Part shown: positions 26,357 to 36,263 of the stretch, one piece after another | Position numbering within the stretch: position 1 is the first letter of the stretch | Layout of the letters: the number at the start of each line of letters is the position of its first letter | Source of the DNA: Buttiauxella sp. B2 | GTDB taxonomy: Bacteria; Pseudomonadota; Gammaproteobacteria; Enterobacterales; Enterobacteriaceae | Length of the DNA stretch: 64,000 nt | NCBI RefSeq assembly: GCF_006376615.1 | Contig: NZ_VEXQ01000012.1 | Span: forward strand, 89,035 to 153,034 | Reading direction: 5' to 3' | Notes under the pieces: generated by a model | What the model was told of the DNA's origin: nothing | The model's database searches: none | What the model saw: the letters and a program-made list of their open reading frames with translations, nothing else | Translations under genes and position numbers: made by a program

Positions 26357-27472
26357 ATGAAACGACTTCGTTTAGGTATGGTCGGCGGCGGTGAAGGCTC
26401 ATTTATTGGTGGTGTGCATCGTATTGCGGCACGGCTTGATGACCAGTTTGAACTGGTCGCCGGGGCGTTTTCATCATCGCCTGACGTTGCCAAACGTTCA
26501 GGTAATGCGCTGTTTATCGATGATGAGCGAAGCTACGCCAGCTGGCAGGAAATGGCAGAACGCGAGGCTGTACTCACGGACGGCATAGAAGTGGTGGCGA
26601 TTGTCACGCCTAATCATCTACACGTTCCCGTCGCTAAAGTTTTTCTGGAACACGGTATTCACGTCATTTGCGATAAACCACTGGGCGTCACACTTGCTCA
26701 AGCGCAGGAGCTGGCGACGGTTATCGACACCACGGGCCGCCATTTTATTCTCACCCACAACTACAGTGCATTGCCGATGGTACGCGAAGCCCGTGCCCGC
26801 ATCGCCAATAGCGAAATTGGCGATATTCGTGCCATAGAAGTGGAGTATTTGCAGGGCTGGTTGAATGACCGCCTGGAACTGACCGATAACAAACAGGCGA
26901 GCTGGCGTGGCAATCCGGCGTTGGCTGGAGCAGGTGCGATTGGCGATATTGGCACTCATGCCTGGCAACTGGCGGCGTTTGTCAGCGGCATGGACCCTGA
27001 ACGGGTGCGTGGTGAGCTCCTGACGCGTATTCCAGGGCGCGTGCTGGATGACGAAGTGTACGCCGAAATGCGTTATGCCAATGGCGCACGTGGGCGTTTA
27101 TGGGCAAGCCAGGTTGCACCGGGTTTTGAAAACGATCTGCGTCTGCGGATTGTTGGCAGTAGGGCGAGCATCAGCTTCCGCCAGCAACAGCCTGAAATTC
27201 TTGAAATTCATCCACATCACGGAAATAGTTACACCGTCACGCGAAATGGCGTCAATAACCACGATTCTGTGCGCCACCAGTGCCGAATCCCAGCCGGGCA
27301 TCCCGAGGGATATCTGGAAGGATTCGCGCAAATCTACCGCGAAGCCGCCATTAAAATTCGCGGTGGTGAAGCACCATGGTTGCCGGGTATTGAACAAGGT
27401 ATCGCAGGCATGAAATTTATTGAGACAATACGTGAAAGCAGCCTGCGGGGCGGCGAGTGGCTAGCGTGGTGA
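26357..27472 (+). CDS. Gfo/Idh/MocA-family NAD(P)-dependent sugar dehydrogenase 2
   Basis: The 371-aa protein has an unusual glycine-rich nucleotide motif VGGGEGSFIGGVHR (residues 9-22), the catalytic lysine in CDKPLG (105-109) and DIGTHAW (197-203). This GGGEGSFIG start is typical of a Gfo/Idh branch found beside sugar ABC transporters and epimerases in rhizobia. It may reduce the epimerised keto-sugar or oxidise a second substrate. An intergenic gap of 168 bases follows before the ABC transporter genes. Confidence 0.88.
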   Translation: MKRLRLGMVGGGEGSFIGGVHRIAARLDDQFELVAGAFSSSPDVAKRSGNALFIDDERSYASWQEMAEREAVLTDGIEVVAIVTPNHLHVPVAKVFLEHGIHVICDKPLGVTLAQAQELATVIDTTGRHFILTHNYSALPMVREARARIANSEIGDIRAIEVEYLQGWLNDRLELTDNKQASWRGNPALAGAGAIGDIGTHAWQLAAFVSGMDPERVRGELLTRIPGRVLDDEVYAEMRYANGARGRLWASQVAPGFENDLRLRIVGSRASISFRQQQPEILEIHPHHGNSYTVTRNGVNNHDSVRHQCRIPAGHPEGYLEGFAQIYREAAIKIRGGEAPWLPGIEQGIAGMKFIETIRESSLRGGEWLAW

Positions 27473-27640
27473 TCAGCACCACGTAGCGTGTCTTGCCCGA
27501 AAGTGAAATAAATAATAACGATACGTGCACCAGGTCGAGAATTCGCATAAAGGTTAGGGCGCTAAGTTGCTGCTGTGGTGAGTTATTAACTAGCTTTTTT
27601 ATTTGTCCCCTCCGTTTTGGTTTGAACAAAAGAGGAAATA

Positions 27641-28906
27641 ATGAAAAAGCTGACGTTAAGTCTTATTACCTTAGCGCTCGCGGGTGTTTCAAACGCCGCG
27701 CTTGCCGATACCCTGCGTATGGAATGCCCGATCTCCCCTGGCGGTAAGGAATACTGCAACTACGTCAAAGACCGTTTTGAAAAACAAACCAGCAACAAGC
27801 TGGAGTTCATTGAATTCCCGGCGGCATCTGATGAAAAGCTGGCATTGCTTCAGCAGCTGTTTGCCGCCAAAGATGAAAAAGCGGTGGATTTGTTCCAGTC
27901 CGATACCATCTGGGTGGGGCTGCTCGATAAGCAAACGCTCGATTTAACCGATGCTGTTGGGGATATGAAAGGGGATTTCTTCCCAGGCTCTTGGGCGAAC
28001 GACACGGTGAACGGCAAAGTTAAAGCGATTCCGGCTTATCTCGATACCGGTGTGCTCTATTACCGCAAAGACCTGCTGGAGAAATACAAAGAGCAGCCGC
28101 CAAAAACCTGGGAAGACCTGACGCGTATCGCCACCAAAATCCAGGAAGAAGAACGCAAGGCAGGACACAAAAACTTCTGGGGGATGATCTTCCAGGGCAA
28201 ATCCTATGAAGGGTTAACCTGTAACGCGCTGGAGTGGATTGATTCCTACGGCGGTGGCACGTTCATCGATGAAAAAGGGAACGTGACCATTAACAATCCG
28301 AAAGCGGCGGCAGCATTAGATATGGTCGCGGGCTGGATGGGTAAAATCACGCCAAAAGGGGCGTTAGGCTACAAAGAAGAAGAATCGAGAGCCGTATTCC
28401 AGAACGGTGACGCGCTGTTTATGCGCAACTGGCCTTATGCGTATCTGCTATCGCAAGGGGCCGATAGCCCGCTGAAAGGCAAAGTGGGCGTTGCACCGCT
28501 TCCGGCGGGGCCAGATGGTAAATCGGCTAATGCGTTGGGTGGCTGGCAATGGTCGGTTAACGCCAATACCAAAAACAAAGATGCAGCGATTGCGTTGCTG
28601 AAAATCCTCACCGATGCTGATTCGCAAAAAATGCAGCTGAAGTATCTTGGCTTTGCACCAACGCGTTCGGCATTGTATGAAGACAAAGCTGTGCTGGAAA
28701 CCGCGCCGCATCTGACAATGTTTAAAGAGATCTTCGCCAACGCAGTCCCGCGTCCAGCAACGGCAACTAAAAGCCAATATCCACGCGTATCGAATGCCAT
28801 CTTTAACGTGACCTTTAAAGTGCTTAACGGCAGCAGCGATGGCAAAACGGCTGTGGCGGATCTGCAAAAACGTCTGGAACGCGTCAAAGGCAAGGACTGG
28901 CATTAA
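27641..28906 (+). CDS. Sugar ABC transporter periplasmic binding protein
   Basis: The 421-aa protein has a signal peptide MKKLTLSLITLALAGVSNAALA and a mature solute-binding protein fold of the MalE/ThuE cluster: VDLFQSDTIWVGLL, VKAIPAYLDTGVLYYRKDLLEKY, KTWEDLTRIATKIQEEE and RAVFQNGDALFMRNWPYAY. The KAIPAYLDTGVLYYR segment is typical for binders of alpha-linked disaccharides such as trehalose or palatinose. It is followed with no gap by its two permeases and the ATPase. A purine-rich AGAGGAAATA precedes the ATG. Confidence 0.92.
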   Translation: MKKLTLSLITLALAGVSNAALADTLRMECPISPGGKEYCNYVKDRFEKQTSNKLEFIEFPAASDEKLALLQQLFAAKDEKAVDLFQSDTIWVGLLDKQTLDLTDAVGDMKGDFFPGSWANDTVNGKVKAIPAYLDTGVLYYRKDLLEKYKEQPPKTWEDLTRIATKIQEEERKAGHKNFWGMIFQGKSYEGLTCNALEWIDSYGGGTFIDEKGNVTINNPKAAAALDMVAGWMGKITPKGALGYKEEESRAVFQNGDALFMRNWPYAYLLSQGADSPLKGKVGVAPLPAGPDGKSANALGGWQWSVNANTKNKDAAIALLKILTDADSQKMQLKYLGFAPTRSALYEDKAVLETAPHLTMFKEIFANAVPRPATATKSQYPRVSNAIFNVTFKVLNGSSDGKTAVADLQKRLERVKGKDWH

Positions 28907-29823
<917 letters not shown>

Positions 29824-29824
<1 letters not shown>

Positions 29825-30669
29825 TGAAAACCACCCGTCGGCAACGCAAAGTTGCTCATAAGCTGGTGATTTATTTTGGCGCGACGTTAGCCGTGCTGTT
29901 CTGCGTTTTCCCATTTTATTACGCCATTATTACGTCGCTGCGCACTGGCCAGGAGCTGTTCTTACCAGCTTATCTGCCGAGTGGCTGGCACTGGCAAAAC
30001 TACGTGACGGCACTGGTGGCTAACGGCATCGCCCGCAGTTTGCTCAACTCTGTGCTGGTGGCGACGATAACCGTCGGTATCTGCCTGCTGGTTTCCATTA
30101 CCGCCTCTTTCGCGCTGGCGCGAGTGCCGTTTCGTGGGCGCAAATTTCTGTTGTTCACCATTCTGTGCGTTTCAATGTTCCCGCAGGTCGCGGTGCTGAC
30201 GGGCATGTTTGAGCTGGTGCGTTTTCTGGGATTGTATGACTCGCTCGGCGCGTTAGTGCTTTCGTACACCACGTTTTCGCTGCCGTTCACCGTTTGGGTG
30301 TTAACCACTTTTATGAAGTCGATACCGGTTGAGCTGGAGGAAGCAGCGATCGTTGACGGTGCGAAAACCTGGACCATTATCCGCCGCGTATTTGCGCCGA
30401 TTCTGGCTCCCGCGCTGGTCACAACTGGGTTACTGGCGTTTATCGGCGCCTGGAATGAATTCATGTTCGCGTTGACGTTTATTATTTCCAGCGGCAAACG
30501 TACGGTGCCAGTGGCCATCAGCATGTTCAGCGGTGCGTCTACCTTTGAACTGCCGTGGGGCAGCATTATGGCGGCGTCGGTGATGGTGACACTGCCGATT
30601 ATCGTGTTGGTGCTTATCTTCCAGAAACGTATTGTCAGCGGGCTTACCAGCGGAGCGATTAAAGGATAA
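29824..30669 (+). CDS. Sugar ABC transporter permease 2 (MalG-like)
   Basis: The start is taken at ATG 29824, overlapping the previous stop as TGATG behind GAGAAGGAGAA; a GTG three bases earlier is possible. The 281-aa protein has six helices, with an EAA loop EEAAIVDGAKTWTIIRRVFAPILAP and the MalG-like C-terminus IVLVLIFQKRIVSGLTSGAIKG. It pairs with permease 1 as the membrane channel. Confidence 0.92.
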
Positions 30670-30671
30670 CC

Positions 30672-31769
30672 ATGGCGCAACTCGTACTCGATAAAATTCA
30701 AAAACGCTACGGCTCGTCATCTGAGGTGATTAAACCTCTCGATCTGGAAGTGAACAGTGGGGAGTTTGTGGTGGTGGTTGGGCCGTCCGGCTGCGGAAAA
30801 TCCACGTTGCTGCGTATGGTTGCGGGCCTTGAGGAAATCAGCGGCGGCGAAATGCGCATTGACGGTATTTGCGTGAACGACGATTCCCCATCAGAGCGCG
30901 GCATCGGCATGGTGTTCCAGTCATACGCACTCTATCCACATATGACGGTGTACCAGAACATGGCGTTTGCGCTTGAAATGGCGAAATTACCCGTAAAAGA
31001 AATCGACGAAAAAGTACGAGAAAGCGCACGGATTTTGCAACTGGAGCATTTACTCGACCGGCGGCCTAAAGATCTCTCTGGCGGCCAACGCCAGCGCGTG
31101 GCTATCGGGCGGGCGATTGTGCGCGAACCGAGCCTGTTTCTGTTTGATGAACCGCTGTCAAACCTCGACGCGTCGCTGCGTGTGCAGATGCGTATGGAAA
31201 TCGCCGCGCTGCACAAACGTATCAACGCCACGATCTTGTACGTCACCCATGATCAAGTGGAAGCGATGACACTTGCCGACAGGATCGTGGTGCTAAACCA
31301 GGGGCAAATAGAACAGGTAGGAACACCGCTTGAACTTTACGACAGCCCGGCCAACGTGTTTGTCGCCCAGTTTATTGGCTCGCCAAAAATGAATCTAATT
31401 CCTGGCTTATTGACTCACACAAGTGAGCACCGCTGCGAAGTACTATTGGAAAATCGCCAGCAAATTACGCTGCCAATAGCGGGGCGCGGTGATGGCCAGG
31501 CAGTGCGGCTGGGGATTCGCCCGGAGCATGTTCAGTTAACCGAAATTGTGCATGCGGATATCGAAGGAGAAGTACTGTTTGTTGAGCATATGGGCAATGA
31601 GACGTTGCTGTACGTTAACAGTGGTTACGGTAGCGAACCGCTGGTGATACGCCAGACTGAAAGACTTGAAATCAGACCTGACCAACGTATCGGCCTGCGT
31701 TTACCGCCGGAAAGTTGTTATTTGTTTGATGCGCAGGGGAATGCTTTTGAACGGTTTTTGAAGCCGTAG
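30672..31769 (+). CDS. Sugar ABC transporter ATPase (MalK/UgpC-like)
   Basis: The 365-aa protein has a complete nucleotide-binding domain: Walker A GPSGCGKST (37-45), Q-loop VFQSYALYP, signature LSGGQRQRVAIGRA (135-148), Walker B LFLFDEPLSNLD and H-loop THDQVEAMTLADR. The C-terminal ~130 residues form the TOBE/OB regulatory domain (LGIRPEHVQL) as in MalK and UgpC. It completes a canonical CUT1 importer for oligosaccharides. The gene is two bases after permease 2. Confidence 0.95.
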   Translation: MAQLVLDKIQKRYGSSSEVIKPLDLEVNSGEFVVVVGPSGCGKSTLLRMVAGLEEISGGEMRIDGICVNDDSPSERGIGMVFQSYALYPHMTVYQNMAFALEMAKLPVKEIDEKVRESARILQLEHLLDRRPKDLSGGQRQRVAIGRAIVREPSLFLFDEPLSNLDASLRVQMRMEIAALHKRINATILYVTHDQVEAMTLADRIVVLNQGQIEQVGTPLELYDSPANVFVAQFIGSPKMNLIPGLLTHTSEHRCEVLLENRQQITLPIAGRGDGQAVRLGIRPEHVQLTEIVHADIEGEVLFVEHMGNETLLYVNSGYGSEPLVIRQTERLEIRPDQRIGLRLPPESCYLFDAQGNAFERFLKP

Positions 31770-31790
31770 ACATTCGGTAAAAAGGAGAAA

Positions 31791-33434
31791 GTGGTGGAAC
31801 AAAAATGGTGGCACAATGCGGTGGTGTACCAAATCTATCCGCGCAGTTTTATGGACAGCAATGGGGATGGTATCGGTGATATCAACGGTATCATCAGCAA
31901 ACTCGAGTATCTGCAACAGCTTGGTATCAACCTGATTTGGCTCTCACCGGTTTACCGATCACCGATGGACGACAACGGTTACGACATCTCTGACTATGAA
32001 GACATTGCCACCGAATTTGGCACCATGGCGGAGATGGAAACCCTTATCCAGCAGGCAAAACAGCACAATATTCACATCCTGATGGATTTAGTCGTCAACC
32101 ACACATCCGATGAACACGCCTGGTTTATCGAAGCACTTAAATCTAAAAACAACCCTTATCGCGATTTCTACATTTGGCGAAAACCTGCGGCAGACGGTGG
32201 CCCACCGAACGATTTTCGTTCCTACTTTGGCGGCAGCGGCTGGGCATTAGACGAAGCCTCCGGCGAATATTATCTGCACCAGTTTTCAGTACGCCAGCCA
32301 GATCTCAACTGGGAAAACCCTCGTGTCCACGACGAGGTTCACGCCATGATGAATCGCTGGTTGGCTAAAGGTATCGGTGGTTTTCGCATGGACGTTATCG
32401 ACCTTATCGGCAAAGAAGTGGATAAACAGATCATGGCGAACGGCAAAAATCTGCACTTGCTGATTCGTCAGATGAACCACGCCACATTTGGTAGAGGGGA
32501 TTACGTCACCGTTGGGGAGACCTGGAGTGCCACGCCTGAAGACGCACTGCTGTATAGCGCAGAAGAACGCGAAGAATTATCGATGGTTTTCCAGTTTGAC
32601 CATATCAAACAGTTTTGGGATGAACTTGCAGGGAAATGGCGCAGCAAACCGTTTGAACTGATGAGCTTTAAAGCGGTTATCGAAAAATGGCAGTTAGCAC
32701 TGGCGAATCAGGGTTGGAATTCGTTGTTCTGGAGTAACCATGATTTACCACGGGCAGTGTCGAAATTTGGTGATGAAGGTGAGTTTCGCGAACTTTCTGC
32801 AAAGATGCTCGCCACTGCGCTGCACTGCCTGAAAGGCACGCCGTATATTTATCAGGGTGAAGAAATCGGCATGACCAACGTACGCTTCGACGACATTGCC
32901 CAATATCGTGATATCGAAAGCCTGAATCTTTATAAAGAGCGGGTGGCGCAAGGTGTCAGCCATGAAGAAATGCTGCTTGGCATTCATGCTAATGGGCGAG
33001 ATAACGCGCGCGCACCGATGCAGTGGAACGGTAGCCAAAATGCCGGCTTCACGTCGGGAACACCATGGATTGCGGTTAACCCAAACTACCGTGAAATCAA
33101 TGTGGCCGCAGCGCTTGAACAACCGGATTCAATTTTATGGCATTACCAAAAACTGATAGCGCTGCGTAAGCATTATCCGGTGTTGGTTTACGGCGATTTC
33201 CAGCCGGTGCTGTCTGAACATCCACAGGTGTTTGCCTGGCTGAGAACGTTCGATGAGGAGCGGCTGTTAGTGGTGAACAATTTCACCGCCGAATATCTCA
33301 CGCTTGAAATACCGCAAACCATGCAGAATTGGCACGGTGAATGTTTAATAAGCAATTATGCGCCGCGTGACCAATTGGCGGTAAGCCTTGAACTACAACC
33401 TTATGAATCTTTTGCTTTATTAATCGGGAGGTAA
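31791..33434 (+). CDS. GH13 alpha-glucosidase 1, predicted alpha-1,6 preference
   Basis: The 547-aa cytoplasmic GH13 enzyme resembles oligo-1,6-glucosidase/DexB. Catalytic residues are Asp201 (GFRMDVI), Glu243 (VGETWS) and Asp318 (SNHD); region I is DLVVNHTSDEHAWF. The residue after the nucleophile is Val202; in this subgroup Val there goes with alpha-1,6 bonds, whereas Ala or Thr goes with alpha-1,4. Isomaltose, palatinose or similar disaccharides are plausible substrates. Start is GTG 31791 or the adjacent GTG 31794 (better spaced from AAAGGAG). Three bases separate it from the second hydrolase. Confidence 0.9.
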   Translation: MVEQKWWHNAVVYQIYPRSFMDSNGDGIGDINGIISKLEYLQQLGINLIWLSPVYRSPMDDNGYDISDYEDIATEFGTMAEMETLIQQAKQHNIHILMDLVVNHTSDEHAWFIEALKSKNNPYRDFYIWRKPAADGGPPNDFRSYFGGSGWALDEASGEYYLHQFSVRQPDLNWENPRVHDEVHAMMNRWLAKGIGGFRMDVIDLIGKEVDKQIMANGKNLHLLIRQMNHATFGRGDYVTVGETWSATPEDALLYSAEEREELSMVFQFDHIKQFWDELAGKWRSKPFELMSFKAVIEKWQLALANQGWNSLFWSNHDLPRAVSKFGDEGEFRELSAKMLATALHCLKGTPYIYQGEEIGMTNVRFDDIAQYRDIESLNLYKERVAQGVSHEEMLLGIHANGRDNARAPMQWNGSQNAGFTSGTPWIAVNPNYREINVAAALEQPDSILWHYQKLIALRKHYPVLVYGDFQPVLSEHPQVFAWLRTFDEERLLVVNNFTAEYLTLEIPQTMQNWHGECLISNYAPRDQLAVSLELQPYESFALLIGR

Positions 33435-33437
33435 ACG

Positions 33438-35087
33438 ATGGCAAACTGGTGGAAAGAAGCGGTGGCCTACCAGATATATCCGCGCAGTTTTAAAGACAGC
33501 AACGGTGATGGCATTGGCGACCTGAATGGAATCACTGAAAAACTCGATTACCTCAAAGATCTCGGTATCAATCTGATATGGATCTGCCCGATGTACAAGT
33601 CGCCTAACGACGACAATGGCTATGACATCAGTGATTATCAGAACATCATGGCGGAATTCGGCACGATGGCGGATTTCGACCGGCTTCTGGAACAAGTTCA
33701 TGCTCGAGGGATGCGGCTGATTATCGACCTGGTGGTTAATCACACGTCGGATGAGCATCCGTGGTTCCTGGAGTCCCGTTCTTCGCGAGATAACCCAAAA
33801 CGCGACTGGTATACCTGGCGCGACGGTAAAAATGGCGCGGAGCCAAACAACTGGGAAGGGATCTTTAAAGGTTCAACCTGGGAATACGACCGGAAAACCG
33901 GGCAGTATTATCTGCATCTTTTTACCCGCCGTCAGCCCGATTTAAATTGGGAAAATCACGATGTACGCCGTGCTGTGTACGGCATGATGCACTGGTGGCT
34001 TGATAAAGGCATCGACGGCTTCCGCATTGATGCTATCTGCCATATGAAGAAAGAACCGACGCTTGCCGATGTGCCCAATCCCGACAATCTCCGTTATGTG
34101 CCATCTATGAAAAGCCATCTTAACTACGATGGGTTGCTCGATTACGTCGATGACATGAGTCAGCAGGTGTTTCAACACTACGATATTGTGACGGTCGGTG
34201 AAGTAAATGGCCTGAATGCGCCACATGCCGAAGAGTGGGTGGGTGAACATCGCGGGCGTTTGAATATGGTGTTCCAGTTTGAACATGTGCGTTTATGGGA
34301 ACCGGAGGCAGGTTTACGCCCAGAACCCGCGGTGCTGAAGAAAATTTTCACCGCCTGGCAGAACGTGCTGGAAGGTAAAGGCTGGAATGCGTTGTATGTG
34401 GAAAACCACGACCTGACGCGTATTACCTCGCGCTGGGGAGATACCGAACACTACTGGCGGGAAAGCACCACCTGTATTGCCGCACTCTATTTCCTGATGC
34501 AGGGCACGCCGTTTATCTACCAGGGGCAAGAAATCGGCATGACTAATACCCGTTTTGAAGGGTTAGACGATTTTGATGACGTGTCAGCGAAAAATATGTG
34601 GCGTGAGCTGGCCGCACAGGGCAAAAGCGAAGAAGAAATTATCGCTTTTCTGACCAACACCGGACGCGACAATTCCCGCACACCAATGCAGTGGAATGCC
34701 TGGCCGAACGCGGGCTTTAGCGACGCCAGACCGTGGCTCAAAGTGAATGCCAATTTTGAGATGATAAACGTAGCCAGCCAGCAGCAAGACCCGGATTCGG
34801 TGCTGAATTTCTATCGTGCACTTATCCAGTTACGCAAACAGGAACGAACGCTGATTTATGGACGCTATGTGCTAGAGCTGAAAGACCACACACAGATTTA
34901 TGCGTACCGCCGCGTACTTGAAGGCGACGAATTCGTGGTGCTTTGCAATATGTCGTCGAAATCTTCCCGTTGGTCAGGTGCTGATTTGCGCCTGGAAGGG
35001 GCTAAGTGTGTGTTGGGGAACTATCCGCAGGCGGATGAAACCTATCGGCTGCATCCTTGGGAAACGAGGATTTATCAATTTTCTTAG
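33438..35087 (+). CDS. GH13 alpha-glucosidase 2, predicted different linkage preference
   Basis: The 549-aa enzyme is a paralogue of its upstream neighbour with the same architecture. Catalytic residues are Asp198 (GFRIDAI), Glu255 (VGEVNG) and Asp325 (ENHD). The nucleophile is followed by Ala199 instead of Val, and the next helix is CHMKKEPTLADVPNPDNLRY, an insertion-type loop absent from enzyme 1 that should shape the aglycone site. This predicts alpha-1,4 or another non-1,6 substrate. The pair recalls the two hydrolases (palatinase and trehalulose hydrolase) of the Erwinia rhapontici pal cluster; that parallel is from memory. Last gene of the run. Confidence 0.9.
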   Translation: MANWWKEAVAYQIYPRSFKDSNGDGIGDLNGITEKLDYLKDLGINLIWICPMYKSPNDDNGYDISDYQNIMAEFGTMADFDRLLEQVHARGMRLIIDLVVNHTSDEHPWFLESRSSRDNPKRDWYTWRDGKNGAEPNNWEGIFKGSTWEYDRKTGQYYLHLFTRRQPDLNWENHDVRRAVYGMMHWWLDKGIDGFRIDAICHMKKEPTLADVPNPDNLRYVPSMKSHLNYDGLLDYVDDMSQQVFQHYDIVTVGEVNGLNAPHAEEWVGEHRGRLNMVFQFEHVRLWEPEAGLRPEPAVLKKIFTAWQNVLEGKGWNALYVENHDLTRITSRWGDTEHYWRESTTCIAALYFLMQGTPFIYQGQEIGMTNTRFEGLDDFDDVSAKNMWRELAAQGKSEEEIIAFLTNTGRDNSRTPMQWNAWPNAGFSDARPWLKVNANFEMINVASQQQDPDSVLNFYRALIQLRKQERTLIYGRYVLELKDHTQIYAYRRVLEGDEFVVLCNMSSKSSRWSGADLRLEGAKCVLGNYPQADETYRLHPWETRIYQFS

Positions 35088-35227
35088 CCATTAACCCAAA
35101 TCGCATTCATCTTGCTGAGTTCGTCGAGGAATGTGCGGATAAGGGCGGGTCAGGACTCAGACCCTCCCTATATAGCCTGCAGTTAACCTGCGTTATGATG
35201 TGCGCTGGTTTTTAACAAGGAGGGGTT

Positions 35228-36028
35228 ATGTTGATGACAACATTTCCAGCTTTGCAGGCAACGACCATTGAGGCTATTAATACGTTGGGTAAGTGGCTTT
35301 CTCACAATGAGTTTGCCGCACCACCTGCAGTTTCTGATGCAGACCTTATTATTCTCGCAGGCAATGCCGTTATCCCCACCATTGATGCGGCATGCCAGCT
35401 TGCTGCCAATACCGAAATTCCGCTGGTAATAACGGGTGGTATCGGGCATTCAACCACCTTTTTGTATGGTGCCATTGCTAAACACCCGCTCTATAACACC
35501 ATTCCCACCACCGGGCGCGCAGAAGCGGCAATTATCAAAGACATTGCCACTCAGTTCTGGAAGATCCCGGCGGAAAAAGTGCTCACGGAAGAGAAATCCA
35601 CCAACTGTGGTGAGAACGCGCGTTTCACTCATCAGCTTTTGCAACAGCAGAACATCACACCCGATCGGGTGATCATTATTCAGGATCCGACCATGCAATT
35701 GCGCACAGTGGCGACGTTTGAACGCATCTGGCAGGATGACGCGCATATCCCGCAGTGGCGAAGTTGGCCTGGTATTATTCCGGTGCTGGTGAGTAATAAA
35801 TCCCAGACCACGTTTACCCTGAATGAAAAGGGTTTATGGCCGGTTGCACGCTACATTTCTCTGGCGCTTGGGGAAATTCCGCGAATCAGAGACGATGTAC
35901 AGGGTTATGGGCCGCAAGGCCGTGATTTTATTACCCATGTTGAAATCCCAGCGGCAGTCATGCATGCATGGGAAATTCTCGTCAGTGATACTGCGCTGGC
36001 GCGTTTAATGAATGAACGCGGTTTATAG
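35228..36028 (+). CDS. ydcF: DUF218-family SAM-binding protein YdcF
   Basis: The 266-aa protein has the same length and start register as E. coli YdcF (MLMTTFPALQATTIEAIN against MNITPFPTLSPATIDAIN). It shows the DUF218 marks: DLIILAGNAVIPTIDAA, ITGGIGHSTTFLY, TGRAEAAIIKDIA, EEKSTNCGENARFT and QDPTMQLRT. E. coli YdcF is known to bind S-adenosylmethionine; its reaction is unknown. AAGGAGGGG lies upstream and a strong terminator downstream. Confidence 0.95.
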   Translation: MLMTTFPALQATTIEAINTLGKWLSHNEFAAPPAVSDADLIILAGNAVIPTIDAACQLAANTEIPLVITGGIGHSTTFLYGAIAKHPLYNTIPTTGRAEAAIIKDIATQFWKIPAEKVLTEEKSTNCGENARFTHQLLQQQNITPDRVIIIQDPTMQLRTVATFERIWQDDAHIPQWRSWPGIIPVLVSNKSQTTFTLNEKGLWPVARYISLALGEIPRIRDDVQGYGPQGRDFITHVEIPAAVMHAWEILVSDTALARLMNERGL

Positions 36029-36061
36029 CGCGCTTTGCTAATTGCTGTAATTTCCCCTCAG

Positions 36062-36102
36062 ATGACCGTTTTCTGCCGAGTGCGCTGAAAACGGTCATTT
36101 TT
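36062..36102 (+). terminator. Rho-independent terminator of ydcF
   Basis: A perfect 12-bp stem ATGACCGTTTTC / GAAAACGGTCAT with a 13-base loop is followed by TTTT. Confidence 0.9.
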
Positions 36103-36263
36103 ATGTTTCTGAAATGTAGCAAAAGCGGCTCTTTTCCATTGTTTTTATTGAGAGCCATCACAGTTCATGACCATTTTGCCCGAGTGGCTGTTTTTGATGC
36201 TTAGAGTGTTCACAAGTATTTTACATAAATGAAACAAACACAGTGAACACAAAGGAGCCGGTC

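Noticed and set aside
30000..30701. 233-aa open frame antisense to ABC permease 2
   Set aside because: It mirrors the permease coding frame, has low-complexity composition and no recognisable domain or ribosome binding site. The permease on the other strand is certain.
31791..33434. Sucrose isomerase (PalI-type) instead of hydrolase
   Set aside because: The isomerase-specific RLDRD-type motif is not visible in either GH13 enzyme; both look like hydrolases.
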